Source of the DNA: Candidatus Equimonas faecalis
GTDB taxonomy: Bacteria > Bacteroidota > Bacteroidia > Bacteroidales > Bacteroidaceae
Direction of reading: 5' to 3'
Assembly: GCA_018066245.1 (NCBI GenBank)
Contig: JAGHRT010000016.1
Location: 1 to 51,052 of the forward strand
Length of the DNA stretch: 51,052 bases
This document shows, in pieces, positions 1-8,243 of this stretch. Each line of letters begins with the position of its first letter. Positions within the stretch are counted from its first letter, which is position 1. Position numbers and translations under genes: made by a program. The notes under the pieces are model-generated. The model saw nothing but the letters and a program-made list of their open reading frames with translations. It had not been told where the DNA came from and made no database searches.

Positions 1-237
1 CTGGCCGAATTTCAGGAGCGCATCCTGAAGCATCTGCAAAACAACGAAAGCGTGCGCCTGGGCACCCTCGGAGCCTTCTGCCCCCGCATCAAGAGCACCG
101 CCGCAGCTTCCGCCGAGTTGTTCACCACGGACAACATCAAGCGCGTGGGCGTGCAGTTCACCCCCAGCTCCAAGCTCCTCTTTGCCCTCGACGCGAAGAA
201 CCCCGAGGTGAAGTTTGAGCGCACCCTTACGGAGTAA
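1..237 (+). CDS. HU-HIG-type histone-like DNA-binding protein (5' end outside window)
   Basis: This is the C-terminal 78 residues of a protein cut by the window edge; frame 1 is open from base 1 to the TAA at 235. The residues ESVRLGTLGAF, the SAELFT segment and a C-terminal KNPEV tail match the next gene closely in order and spacing (SVKFGLLGTF, SAELFT, ASNPEL), so the two are tandem paralogues. Such proteins are the Bacteroidetes HU-related family (HU-HIG / histone-like), dimeric nucleoid DNA-binding proteins. The family assignment is from pattern recognition; the DNA target and the start codon cannot be seen. Confidence 0.8.
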   Translation: MAEFQERILKHLQNNESVRLGTLGAFCPRIKSTAAASAELFTTDNIKRVGVQFTPSSKLLFALDAKNPEVKFERTLTE

Positions 238-267
238 TTGTCTAACCTTCTAAAATCCTTTTGAACT

Positions 268-669
268 ATGGGTACAATACGTTTTTATGTCCGCGAGTTG
301 AAGAACCAGAAGACGGGCAACATGATGTACGTGGGCCAGAACACGCCCGTGCAGCCCGTTTCGTTGGACCAGCTCTGCGAGGAAGTGAGCCACGCCACCA
401 CCGTGACGAAGGCCGACGTGCTGGCCATCCTTACGGAATTGGAGTACGTCTTCGTGCGCATGATGCGCAGCAACAAGTCGGTGAAGTTCGGCCTGCTGGG
501 CACGTTCCGCACCTCCATTAAGAGCAATGCGGTACCTTCTGCGGAACTGTTCACCGGGGATAGCATAGAGCGCATCAACCTGCGCTTCCAGCCTTCCCCC
601 ACGATGAAGTATCTGCTGAAGGCCTCCAACCCTGAGCTGAACTTCGTCCAGACGGAGCCCAACGAGTAG
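268..669 (+). CDS. HU-HIG-type histone-like DNA-binding protein
   Basis: A 133-residue HU-related protein that begins 30 bp after the stop of its paralogue, so the pair is probably co-transcribed. It opens with MGTIRFYVRELKN, then a helical segment (about residues 35-70) and the beta-arm region with VKFGLLGTFRTSI (about 74-86) and SAELFTGDSIERI. HU proteins bend and compact DNA as dimers, and Bacteroidetes carry many divergent copies. The short ORFs in other frames across this stretch are shadows. A specific nucleoid or regulatory role cannot be inferred. A hairpin about 40 bp downstream may end the transcript. Confidence 0.88.
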   Translation: MGTIRFYVRELKNQKTGNMMYVGQNTPVQPVSLDQLCEEVSHATTVTKADVLAILTELEYVFVRMMRSNKSVKFGLLGTFRTSIKSNAVPSAELFTGDSIERINLRFQPSPTMKYLLKASNPELNFVQTEPNE

Positions 670-710
670 CATTCCCCTTTTTGTTTTCCGAGTTGTTCAT
701 ATTGTCCGGG

Positions 711-740
711 GGAGCGTCGCAGCGATTGCGGCGCTCCTTT
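711..740 (+). terminator. Hairpin after the HU-like pair
   Basis: GGAGCGTCGCA at 711-721 pairs with TGCGGCGCTCC at 727-737, with one G-T pair and a short loop, and is followed by TTT. It lies about 40 bp after the stop of the second HU-like gene. It is a plausible intrinsic terminator, although the U-tract is short. Confidence 0.55.
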
Positions 741-802
741 GTCGTATGGTATCAGGGTATCAGGTATCAACGGTATCAACGGTATCAACGGTGTCTTGAA
801 AA

Positions 803-925
803 CTCCCTCCGGCTCCCCCTTAAGGGGGAGGTGCCCGAAGGGCGGAGAGGGTTTATGGTATCTCGGTATCACGGAAGCCCTCCTCCTCCTTAAGGGGGGA
901 GGTGCGCGAAGGGCGGAGAGGGTTT
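803..925. repeat. Two direct copies of a GC-rich palindromic intergenic repeat
   Basis: Copies at about 803-854 and 878-925 share a near-palindromic centre (CCCCCTTAAGGGGGAGGTG) followed by CGAAGGGCGGAGAGGGTTT. A third, inverted and shorter copy lies at 33597-33640. Just upstream, 745-792 carries a short GGTATCAAC-type tandem repeat. Together these fill the 334-bp gap between the HU-like pair and lpxA, which shows no gene. The palindrome could form a REP-like hairpin. Confidence 0.75.
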
Positions 926-930
926 CTATA

Positions 931-978
931 GAAGAAGGCGTGTCAAAGTCTGCTTGGCGACTTGGACACACCTTCTTC
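931..978. terminator. 20-bp hairpin downstream of lpxA
   Basis: The arms at 931-950 and 959-978 pair over 20 bp with two mismatches and an 8-nt loop. The hairpin lies 25 bp past the lpxA stop and could end the efflux/lpxA transcript on the minus strand. No clear U-tract follows, so Rho-independent action is uncertain. Confidence 0.5.
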
Positions 979-1003
979 CGGCGAGGGGCTTTATGTTGCG
1001 GGC

Positions 1004-1780
1004 TTAGTCCTCTGTGTGGATGTTGCGGCAGATGCCGTATTGGGCTGTTTCGACGAACTTGATGATGCTTTGGATTTCATCGCAGTTGCCCGGCTGCTCC
1101 TTGATGCGGGCAATGGCATCTTCGATGGAGAAGTTGCCGGTGTAGATGATGCGGTAGGCGTTGATGATGTGCTTCATCGTGTCTTCGCTCACGTGGAGTT
1201 CTTCCTGCAACGGTTTGGCGTAGATGCCGTGGTAGGCTGCGGGCTGTCCGCCCATGATGACGAAGGGCGGTACGTCCTTTTGCAGGCAGCAGGCGCTCTG
1301 GACGAGGGCGTAGCGGCCAATGCGGACGTGCTGCTGGAGGAGGGCCGAGGAGGAGAGCAGGGCTCCCTTGCCGACGGTGCATTCGCCGGCAATGCTTACG
1401 CCGATGCCTATGACGGTGTTGTCGTGGAGGTGGACGTCGTGGCAGAGGTGTACTCGGTCCATGAGGAAGTTGTTGGAACCTATCTCGGTCCAGCGGCCTT
1501 CCCGGTAGCCGCCTGCTATGACGACGTTTTCACGGATGACGTTGTTGTCGCCGATGATGACGCGCCACTTATGGTCGGTGGGGGCGTGGAAGTCTTGCGG
1601 GTCGGCTCCGATGACGGTGTTCTGATGGATGACGTTGCCCTTGCCGATGCGGGTGCCGTTGAGGATGCTGACACCGGGCATGAGGGTGCAGTTGTCGCCT
1701 ATTTCTACATCGTCTTCAATATATACGAAGGGCTTGATTTCGACATTTTGGCCGATTTTGGCCTTGGGGGAAACTGACAT
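1004..1780 (-). CDS. lpxA: UDP-N-acetylglucosamine acyltransferase
   Basis: First enzyme of lipid A synthesis: it transfers a 3-hydroxyacyl chain from ACP to the 3-OH of UDP-GlcNAc in the cytoplasm. The protein (258 residues) starts with the typical short lead-in MSVSPKAKIG, followed by many hexapeptide left-handed beta-helix turns (IGDNCTLMPG, IGKGNVI and so on). HLCHDVHLHDN carries the histidine expected for catalysis, and a helical C-terminus follows. The start at 1780 was chosen because the longer reading frame would translate an AT-rich intergenic repeat. It follows the efflux genes on the same strand with an 86-bp gap, so both concern the outer envelope. In many Bacteroidetes lpxA sits next to an lpxC-fabZ fusion; that is not seen here. 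Confidence 0.95.
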   Translation of the reverse strand: MSVSPKAKIGQNVEIKPFVYIEDDVEIGDNCTLMPGVSILNGTRIGKGNVIHQNTVIGADPQDFHAPTDHKWRVIIGDNNVIRENVVIAGGYREGRWTEIGSNNFLMDRVHLCHDVHLHDNTVIGIGVSIAGECTVGKGALLSSSALLQQHVRIGRYALVQSACCLQKDVPPFVIMGGQPAAYHGIYAKPLQEELHVSEDTMKHIINAYRIIYTGNFSIEDAIARIKEQPGNCDEIQSIIKFVETAQYGICRNIHTED

Positions 1781-1784
1781 GGCT

Positions 1785-1857
1785 GTAGGGGAATTGGGAA
1801 TTAGCAAATTGGCAAATTGGGAAATTGGCAAATGAGCAAACCGGGGAATTAGGGGGG
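1785..1857. repeat. AT-rich tandem repeat (AATTGGCAAATT type)
   Basis: About seven imperfect units of 8-10 bp (AATTGGG, AATTAGCA, AATTGGCA, AATTGGGA, AATTGGCA) lie between the outer-membrane factor gene and lpxA. Related stretches occur at about 9149-9190 and 46243-46309, always between genes. It is a dispersed low-complexity repeat of unknown role. Confidence 0.7.
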
Positions 1858-1866
1858 TGGTAAATG

Positions 1867-3264
1867 TTACTCAGTCCCTCCTCCGAGTGCCTGGTAGAGG
1901 CTGATGGCTGAGAGCATCATTTGGTATTGGTCGTTTACAAGGGTGAGTTGGCCTTGGAGAAGCGACATTTGGGCGGTGAGTGTTTCGAGGTAGGTGGTTG
2001 TGCCGCCGCCGTGGAGGAAGAGGGCTTGCGTGGCTTCGTTGGCTCGTTCCAGTTCGGCTACTTGCTGGCGTGTGAGGTTAAGCTGTACTTCATAGGAATG
2101 GTACGTGGCCACGTCGTTGCTTACCTCCATGGCTGCATTGAGGAGTGCTTTCTCAAAGGCGAGTTCAGCCTGTTTCTCTTCCATCTTGCTGACTTTCAGC
2201 TGGCCGATAAGTTGGCCGCGCTGGAGGATGGGCTGGACGAGTGAGGCAACGCCTGAGGCGATGAACTTGCCGGGATTGACAATGGCTGAGCCGAGGCTGT
2301 TGGTGAAAGCTCCGTTGCCCGTGATGGAGAGGTTGGGATAGAAGGCACTGCGGGCACCCAGTTTTGCGTAGAAGCAGCGGGCTAATTCAAGTTCGGCTAT
2401 GCGCACGTCGGGACGCTGCCCGAGAAGCTGGAAGGGCAGGCCTGCCTTTAAGTCGGCGGGGAGGGCATCGGGCTGGAAGGCGGTGCGTTCAATGGCGTGC
2501 GGAGATTCGTGGCGCAGCAAGCAGAGGGAGTTCTCCATCTGCGAAATGCTGTTTTTGAGAGTGGGTACGGTGGCTTGAATCTGAATGTATTGTGCTTTTG
2601 CGCTTGACACGGCGGCTTGGTTCACCATGCCGGCCTGCTTCATGGCTTCAAGGGCTTGGATGTTTTTGTCCCAGAGCTGAAGGGTGGACTCGGTTATGGC
2701 AAGCTGCTTGTCAAGTACTTGCAGGCCGTAGTAGAGTTGGGCCGTTGCACAGATGAGGCCGAGGCGTATGGCATGGTGGGATTCCTTGATTTCAAGTAAC
2801 TGCATTTCCACTTGCTTCTTCTGGTTGCGAAGCTTTCCGAAGGCATCGATTTGCCAGGAGGCGGACACGGGAAAGTTGTAGGTTTTGGAGTTTTCCGCGC
2901 CCATATTGAACACCTTGCTGATGGTGCCGCTGGGCGAGAAGGTGATGGTGGGGAGGAAGAATTGGTATTTGGACAGGCGCAGGCCGACTTCGGCTTTTTG
3001 GATGTTGAGGTCGGCTGAGCGCATGTCGGTGTTGTTGGCCAGCACATATTCGATGTGCTGTTGCAAGGTGGCATCGGTGAATACTTCGCGCCAAGGCGTG
3101 AGGCCGAAATTGACGGTGTCTTGCGTGGCCATGTCGCGGTATTGAATGGTTTGCGACAGGCTATCGACCTGCGTAGGTCTTTCGTAGGTGCCGAAAATGT
3201 GGCAACTGGTGAGGAGCGTCCCACCTATAAATAGTATAAAGATATGGTGTAGCTTCATAGTCAT
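1867..3264 (-). CDS. RND efflux outer-membrane factor (TolC/OprM-like lipoprotein)
   Basis: Outer-membrane channel of the tripartite efflux pump encoded with the next two genes. About 465 residues, with an N-terminal lipoprotein signal (GGTLLTSC lipobox, Cys about residue 21) and two long coiled-coil repeat halves typical of the family. LPFQLLGQRPDVRIAELELA is the conserved mid-protein OMF signature. The ATG at 3262-3264 is one base past the acrB-like stop, so translation is probably coupled; an ATG two codons later is an alternative. It forms the trimeric duct for substrates handed over by the inner-membrane pump. Substrates cannot be inferred. Confidence 0.93.
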   Translation of the reverse strand: MTMKLHHIFILFIGGTLLTSCHIFGTYERPTQVDSLSQTIQYRDMATQDTVNFGLTPWREVFTDATLQQHIEYVLANNTDMRSADLNIQKAEVGLRLSKYQFFLPTITFSPSGTISKVFNMGAENSKTYNFPVSASWQIDAFGKLRNQKKQVEMQLLEIKESHHAIRLGLICATAQLYYGLQVLDKQLAITESTLQLWDKNIQALEAMKQAGMVNQAAVSSAKAQYIQIQATVPTLKNSISQMENSLCLLRHESPHAIERTAFQPDALPADLKAGLPFQLLGQRPDVRIAELELARCFYAKLGARSAFYPNLSITGNGAFTNSLGSAIVNPGKFIASGVASLVQPILQRGQLIGQLKVSKMEEKQAELAFEKALLNAAMEVSNDVATYHSYEVQLNLTRQQVAELERANEATQALFLHGGGTTTYLETLTAQMSLLQGQLTLVNDQYQMMLSAISLYQALGGGTE

Positions 3265-3265
3265 T

Positions 3266-6200
3266 TTACTTTGAATACTGTTCGATGTCGGCAAGGGCTT
3301 CGGTGTTGTCGGTGTCGTCCCACTTCATGGGGGTGAAGCGCTCCTGCAAGGTCTGGAAGATGAGGAAGAGCGTGGGCACAACGAAAATCTGGCATATCAT
3401 GCCGAGGAGCATACCGCCGATGGCGGTGGTGCCGAGGGAGTGGTAGCCGTTGGCACCTGCACCGCTGGCAAACATCAGGGGAAGCAGGCCGATAATCATG
3501 GCCATGGAGGTCATAAGAATAGGACGCAGACGGGCAGCGGCACCGAGGGTGGCCGCCTGGGCTATGCTCATGCCCATGCGACGGCGGTCGAGGGCAAATT
3601 CCACGATGAGGATGGCGTTTTTAGCCAGGAGGCCGACAAGCATGATGAGTGCAATCTGCACATAGACGTTGTTTTCGGCAGCACCCAGCACCATGTTGAG
3701 CATCTGGCCCGTGTCGCCGCCTATGAAGGTGCCTATGCCTCGGATGTCGGTGAACACGAAGGAACCGGCAAGGCCGAAGGGTACACTGAGCAGTACGGCG
3801 CAGGGGAGCAGGTAGCTTTCGTATTGGGCGGCGAGGAGCAGATAGATGAACACGAAGCAGAGCAGGAAGATGAGGGCCGTGCTGGAGCTGTCGGTCTTTA
3901 CTTCCTCACGCGTCAGACCGGAGTATTCGTAGGAATAGCCCTGAGGCAGCGACTCCTTGGCCACCTCGGCAATAGCTTGCAGGGCCTGACCGGAGGTGTA
4001 GCCGTTGGCTGGCGTGCCGTTGATGGTGATGGCGGTGTACATGTTGAAGCGGTTGATATTGTCGGGGCCCATGGTTGGGGTAAGCGTGATGAACTCGTTG
4101 ATGGGGGCCATCTGGCCGCTGTTGGTGCGCACTTGAATCTTGTTGAGGCTTTCCACGTCCTTGCGCTGGGCCTGCTCGCCCTGTATCATTACGCGGTAAA
4201 TTTTACCGAAGCGGTTGAAATTGGACGAATAGAGGCCGCCGTAGTAGCCCTGAAGCACGGAGAGAATGGTGCTGGGGGAAATGCCGGCACGCTTACACTG
4301 GGCTGCATCGATGTCGATGAGGAGCTGCGGGAAGTTGGTGTTGAAGTTGGTCTGTGCCGTTTGGATTTCAGGCCGCTTTTGCAGTTCGGCGATGAAGTCC
4401 TTGGCTACGTTGAAGAAGTCGTTGATGTCGCCGCCTGTGCGGTCCTGGAGGTTAAGCGTGAAGCCGTTGTTGGCACTGAAGCCCGGAATCATAGGAGGCG
4501 AGAAGAACAGCACCTGTGCATCGGGGAAGGCTTTTTGGGCTTCGAGGTAGAGGTTGATGAAGGTCATGTTGGCCGATTCGGCCAGTCCCTTGCGCTCTTC
4601 CCAGGGTTTCAGCTTTATCATCATGGAACCGTAGGAAGGGCCTTGGCCGCCGATGAAGGAGTAGCCCGAAATTACGGTGTGGCTTTCCACCAGGGGCGAG
4701 GCAGCTACCATGGAGTCCACCTGTGCCATCACCATTTCAGAACGGTCTTGAGAGGTGCCGGGGGGCAGGGTAACGACACCCATCAGCGTACCCGTGTCCT
4801 CGTTAGGTACAAGGGCCGTCGGAGTGTTGCCCATAAGGAAAATGAGCAGGCCGATGGCGGCCACGCAGAGTATGAGCACGAGTTTCGTGCGATTGACCAT
4901 GCGGCCTACGCCTATTTTGTAGCTTTCCAACAGGCCGTCGTACCAATGGTTGAACCAGTCTATGAATCGCTGGCTGAACAGGCCGAGCAAGGCTGCGATG
5001 GCTACGATGGAAGCTACGGCGCACTTCACGATGCTGTCCAGTTGGAACCAGCCCAGAATCATGAAGACGATGGCGGCTGTGATGAGAACCAGCGTAACGG
5101 CGGGCGGGAAGTTGATGCTGAATTTGCGCGGGGTGTACTTGTCCTTCATTACCTTGACGGCCTCGCCTTGAGCTTCCTTGAAGCGTTCGCCGAGGGAGCG
5201 CTCATCGTCGTGCGCTTTCAGGAAGATGGCGCAGAGGGCAGGGGAGAGGGTGAGGGCGTTGAGGGCGGAGAAACCTATGGCGATGGCCATGGTGATGCCG
5301 AACTCGCGGTAGAACGTACCGCTCACGCCGCCCATGAAGCTGACAGGCACAAACACGGCCATCATGACCAGCGTGATGCTGACGATGGCTCCGCCCAGTT
5401 CGCTCATGGCGTCGAGGGAGGCTTTGCGCGTGTCCTTGTAGCCTTGGTCGAGTTTGGCGTGGACACATTCCACCACCACGATGGCATCGTCCACCACGAT
5501 GGCAATGGCCAGTACGAGTGCCGAGAGCGTCAGCAGGTTGATGCTGAAGCCGAAGATGTTCATGGCGAAGAAGGTGCCGATGAGCGCTACTGGGATGGCG
5601 ATGGTCGGAATAAGCGTGGAGCGCATGTCCTGAAGGAAGAGGAACACGACGAGGAACACAAGGATGAAGGCTTCCACGAGAGTCTTGATGACCTCATGGA
5701 TAGATTCATACAGGAAGTCGTTGGCGTTCATCACCGTTACGATTTCCAAGCCTGGTGCCAAAGACTGGGAGCATTCGTCCAGGGCGGCCTGAATGTTCTC
5801 AATGGCGGAGGTGGCGTTGGAGCCGGCCAACTGGAACACGATGGCGGTGCAGGCCTTATGCCCGTTCACCTTGCCGCCCCAGGCGTAGCTTTCGCGGCCC
5901 AGTTCCACGCGGGCCACGTCCTTCACGCGTACCAGGGTGCCGTCGGGACGGGAGGTGATGACCATGTTCTCAAACTCCTCCGTCTGCTGCAGGCGGCCCT
6001 TGTAGCGCAGCGTGTATTGGAAGGTGTTGCCCTCACGTTCGCCGATGTTGCCGGGAGCGGCTTCAATGTTCTGTTCGGCCAGAATGCCGCTGATGTCGGC
6101 AGGCATCAGACCGTAGGAGGCCATCTTCTCGGGATCCAGCCATATACGCATGGAGTAGTTGCCGCCCATGACGGTGGCTTCACCCACGCCTTCGCATCGC

Positions 6201-6703
6201 TGGATGAGGGGGATGATGTTGATTTTGGCATAGTTCTCAATGAACTCCCGTGAATAGCGGTCCTCCATATCTACGAGGGAGAACACCACGAGCATGGAGC
6301 TCTGTCGCTTGGTGCAGGTAACGCCTACGCGCGTTACTTCGGCGGGCAGGAAGCCGGTGGCCTGTGCCACATGGTCCTTCACGTTCACGGCGGCCATGTC
6401 GGGGTCGGTGCCGGGCTTGAAGGTGATGCTGATGTTGCCGGAGCCGGTGTTGGTGGCTGTGGACGACATGAAGTCCATGTTTTCCACGCCGTTGATTTGC
6501 TCTTCAAGCGGAGCGATTACGGAGTTCAGCACCGTCTGCGCGTTGGCACCCATGTAGGAGGTGCTCACGGAGATGGTGGGAGGTGCGATGTCGGGGTACT
6601 GCGAGATGGGCAGTGAGATAAGGCCCAGACAGCCAAGTATGACGATAAGGATGGAGATTACCGTCGAAAGTACTGGTCTGTTGATGAATGTATCAAGTCT
6701 CAT
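3266..6703 (-). CDS. RND multidrug efflux permease (AcrB/HAE1 type)
   Basis: Proton-driven inner-membrane pump subunit. It opens with MRLDTFINRPVLSTVISILIV, as HAE1 permeases do, and has the TM4 acidic pair in AIVVDDAIVVVE and the TM10 lysine in VGLLAKNAILIVEFALDRRR. At 1145 residues it is roughly 90 longer than the usual 1040-1060. One extra piece is a predicted two-helix membrane hairpin after TM6 (about residues 510-570, around TLVLITAAIVFMILGWF). A second, near residue 1010-1035, includes TFIGGDTGQMLNMVLGAAEN. The gene lies 90 bp after the acrA-like gene and 1 bp before the OMF gene. It likely exports amphiphilic compounds; specificity is unknown. Confidence 0.95.
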   Translation of the reverse strand: MRLDTFINRPVLSTVISILIVILGCLGLISLPISQYPDIAPPTISVSTSYMGANAQTVLNSVIAPLEEQINGVENMDFMSSTATNTGSGNISITFKPGTDPDMAAVNVKDHVAQATGFLPAEVTRVGVTCTKRQSSMLVVFSLVDMEDRYSREFIENYAKINIIPLIQRCEGVGEATVMGGNYSMRIWLDPEKMASYGLMPADISGILAEQNIEAAPGNIGEREGNTFQYTLRYKGRLQQTEEFENMVITSRPDGTLVRVKDVARVELGRESYAWGGKVNGHKACTAIVFQLAGSNATSAIENIQAALDECSQSLAPGLEIVTVMNANDFLYESIHEVIKTLVEAFILVFLVVFLFLQDMRSTLIPTIAIPVALIGTFFAMNIFGFSINLLTLSALVLAIAIVVDDAIVVVECVHAKLDQGYKDTRKASLDAMSELGGAIVSITLVMMAVFVPVSFMGGVSGTFYREFGITMAIAIGFSALNALTLSPALCAIFLKAHDDERSLGERFKEAQGEAVKVMKDKYTPRKFSINFPPAVTLVLITAAIVFMILGWFQLDSIVKCAVASIVAIAALLGLFSQRFIDWFNHWYDGLLESYKIGVGRMVNRTKLVLILCVAAIGLLIFLMGNTPTALVPNEDTGTLMGVVTLPPGTSQDRSEMVMAQVDSMVAASPLVESHTVISGYSFIGGQGPSYGSMMIKLKPWEERKGLAESANMTFINLYLEAQKAFPDAQVLFFSPPMIPGFSANNGFTLNLQDRTGGDINDFFNVAKDFIAELQKRPEIQTAQTNFNTNFPQLLIDIDAAQCKRAGISPSTILSVLQGYYGGLYSSNFNRFGKIYRVMIQGEQAQRKDVESLNKIQVRTNSGQMAPINEFITLTPTMGPDNINRFNMYTAITINGTPANGYTSGQALQAIAEVAKESLPQGYSYEYSGLTREEVKTDSSSTALIFLLCFVFIYLLLAAQYESYLLPCAVLLSVPFGLAGSFVFTDIRGIGTFIGGDTGQMLNMVLGAAENNVYVQIALIMLVGLLAKNAILIVEFALDRRRMGMSIAQAATLGAAARLRPILMTSMAMIIGLLPLMFASGAGANGYHSLGTTAIGGMLLGMICQIFVVPTLFLIFQTLQERFTPMKWDDTDNTEALADIEQYSK

Positions 6704-6793
6704 GGTTTTGTTTCCTGTTTTGTCGGTTCGGAGTGAAGTGGCAGTTTGTCAGAGCGTGTGGCCGTCCTACTGCTCCTCGCCCCTCACTCGTTT

Positions 6794-7972
6794 TTAGTCT
6801 TGTCCAGGCATTTTCTTCTCTGCCATGTGTTGCTGGGCCTTTTTCTGCTTGGCAGCGCTCTGGGCGGGCGTGATGGGGGTAATCTTGGTGCCGTTGTTCA
6901 GTTTGGCCACACCTTCGGTTACGATGCGGTCGCCTGCTTTCAGGCCGCTCGTTACGATGAAGCTGGTGCCGTCGTGCTCGGGCATCACGGTAATCTCGGT
7001 GGTGTTGGCCACATTGTCCTTGTCCAGCACATAGACGAAGTGCTTGTCCTGCACGGCCCAAGTGGCCTTTTGAGGCACGGCGATGGCGTTGCTGACATGG
7101 GTGGGAATCACCACGGTGGCCGTACCGCCGCTGCGCAGGATGTTCTGGGGATTTTTAAAGTCGGCGCGAATCTGCACGCTTCCCGTATTGGCCTGGATGA
7201 TGCCGCTTATGGCCTGGATGCTGCCCTGATAGTCATAGATGCTGCCGTCGGCCAGTTTGAGCTGGACGTTCGGGAAGGCTTGTGCGGCGGCGTCCTTGGA
7301 GCCGTGCTCACGCGACAGGCTCAGGAGTTGCTTCTCGGTCATGCTGAAATAGGCAAACATCGTGCTGGTGTTGGCTACCGTGGTGAGGGGCGTGGGCAGG
7401 CTTGGGCCTACGAGTGAGCCAACGCGGAAGGGTATCTCGCCAATCACGCCGTCGGCAGGGCTCGTTACGGTGCAGAAGCTCAGCTGGTCGCGTGCGCTGG
7501 ACAGGGCGGCTTGGGCTTGCAGCAACTGGGCTTCGAGGGTGGCCAGCTGGTTTTGGGCGAGTTGATAGTCGTAGTCGGATATGATTTGCTTGTCGTGGAG
7601 CATCTTCTTGTTTTCAAGTGTGAGCTTTTGGGTGGCTATGCCGGTTTGGGCCACTTTTACGGCGGCTTCTGCCTGCTTCACGGCGTTCTGATACTGCACG
7701 GGGTCGATGGCAAACAGGGGCTGGCCTCGGCGCACGCTGGCACCTTCCTTCACATACACCTTTACGATGTGGCCACTTACCTTGGCGCTGATTTCGCTCA
7801 CTTCCTGACCCTTCAGGGTGGCAGGATAGGAATTGGTGAGGTTGGCCTCGGTTGTCTTGACGGTTTCAACGGCAAATTCGGGGGCGGCTTCCTGGCCTCC
7901 CTCCTTCTTCTGGCCGCAACTGCTCAGGAGCAGGGTGCAGCCCATGGCGATAATGACTGATTTGAATTTCAT
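6794..7972 (-). CDS. RND efflux periplasmic adaptor (AcrA/MexA-like lipoprotein)
   Basis: Membrane-fusion protein linking the permease to the outer-membrane channel. It has a lipoprotein signal (MGCTLLLSSC, Cys at about residue 19). The biotinyl-lipoyl half-motifs come next (KVSGHIVKVYVKEGASVRRG and later VTSPADGVIGEIPFRVGSLV), flanking a long alpha-hairpin. A beta-barrel (FAYFSMTEKQLL) and a membrane-proximal domain follow. Its 392 residues are normal for the family. It is the first gene of the acrA-acrB-OMF(-lpxA) operon. Upstream, on the minus strand, TACTTTTG at 8077-8084 could be a promoter -7 element, but no TTTG lies at the right distance. Confidence 0.95.
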   Translation of the reverse strand: MKFKSVIIAMGCTLLLSSCGQKKEGGQEAAPEFAVETVKTTEANLTNSYPATLKGQEVSEISAKVSGHIVKVYVKEGASVRRGQPLFAIDPVQYQNAVKQAEAAVKVAQTGIATQKLTLENKKMLHDKQIISDYDYQLAQNQLATLEAQLLQAQAALSSARDQLSFCTVTSPADGVIGEIPFRVGSLVGPSLPTPLTTVANTSTMFAYFSMTEKQLLSLSREHGSKDAAAQAFPNVQLKLADGSIYDYQGSIQAISGIIQANTGSVQIRADFKNPQNILRSGGTATVVIPTHVSNAIAVPQKATWAVQDKHFVYVLDKDNVANTTEITVMPEHDGTSFIVTSGLKAGDRIVTEGVAKLNNGTKITPITPAQSAAKQKKAQQHMAEKKMPGQD

Positions 7973-8211
7973 AATATAATAATGTGTATTGTTTTTAAGT
8001 CGGTGTGCGGGGCGGGGAGGCGCGTCGCAGCTTTCGGGGAAGCCCGGCGGCGTACCCTGCCGGTTAGTCGCAACTGCAAAAGTACAAAAAAAAACGCAAA
8101 AATGGCCGCTGAAACTTTTTTCTCTTGAAAAGTTTTCGCCGCTTTACGCCTTTTTTACCTTTTTTATGGAAAGATTGCTATGCAAAGGCCACAAAAGCCG
8201 CAAATTTTATG

Positions 8212-8219
8212 TAATTTTG
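8212..8219 (+). promoter_or_regulatory. Possible -7 element for map
   Basis: TAATTTTG followed by C, 25 bp before the map start codon, fits the Bacteroidetes -7 consensus TANNTTTG. The expected TTTG 20 bp upstream is absent (GCCA), so this is weaker than the other promoters in the window. The 271-bp divergent gap between the acrA-like gene and map holds nothing else recognisable. Confidence 0.4.
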
Positions 8220-8243
8220 CAGCCGCAAAGCCAAATTGTAAAA

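Noticed and set aside
3440..6253. 937-codon open frame on the plus strand opposite the RND permease
   Set aside because: It is the antisense shadow of a clear permease; the translation is Gly/His/Val-rich, without domains. GC-rich codon bias keeps antisense frames open.
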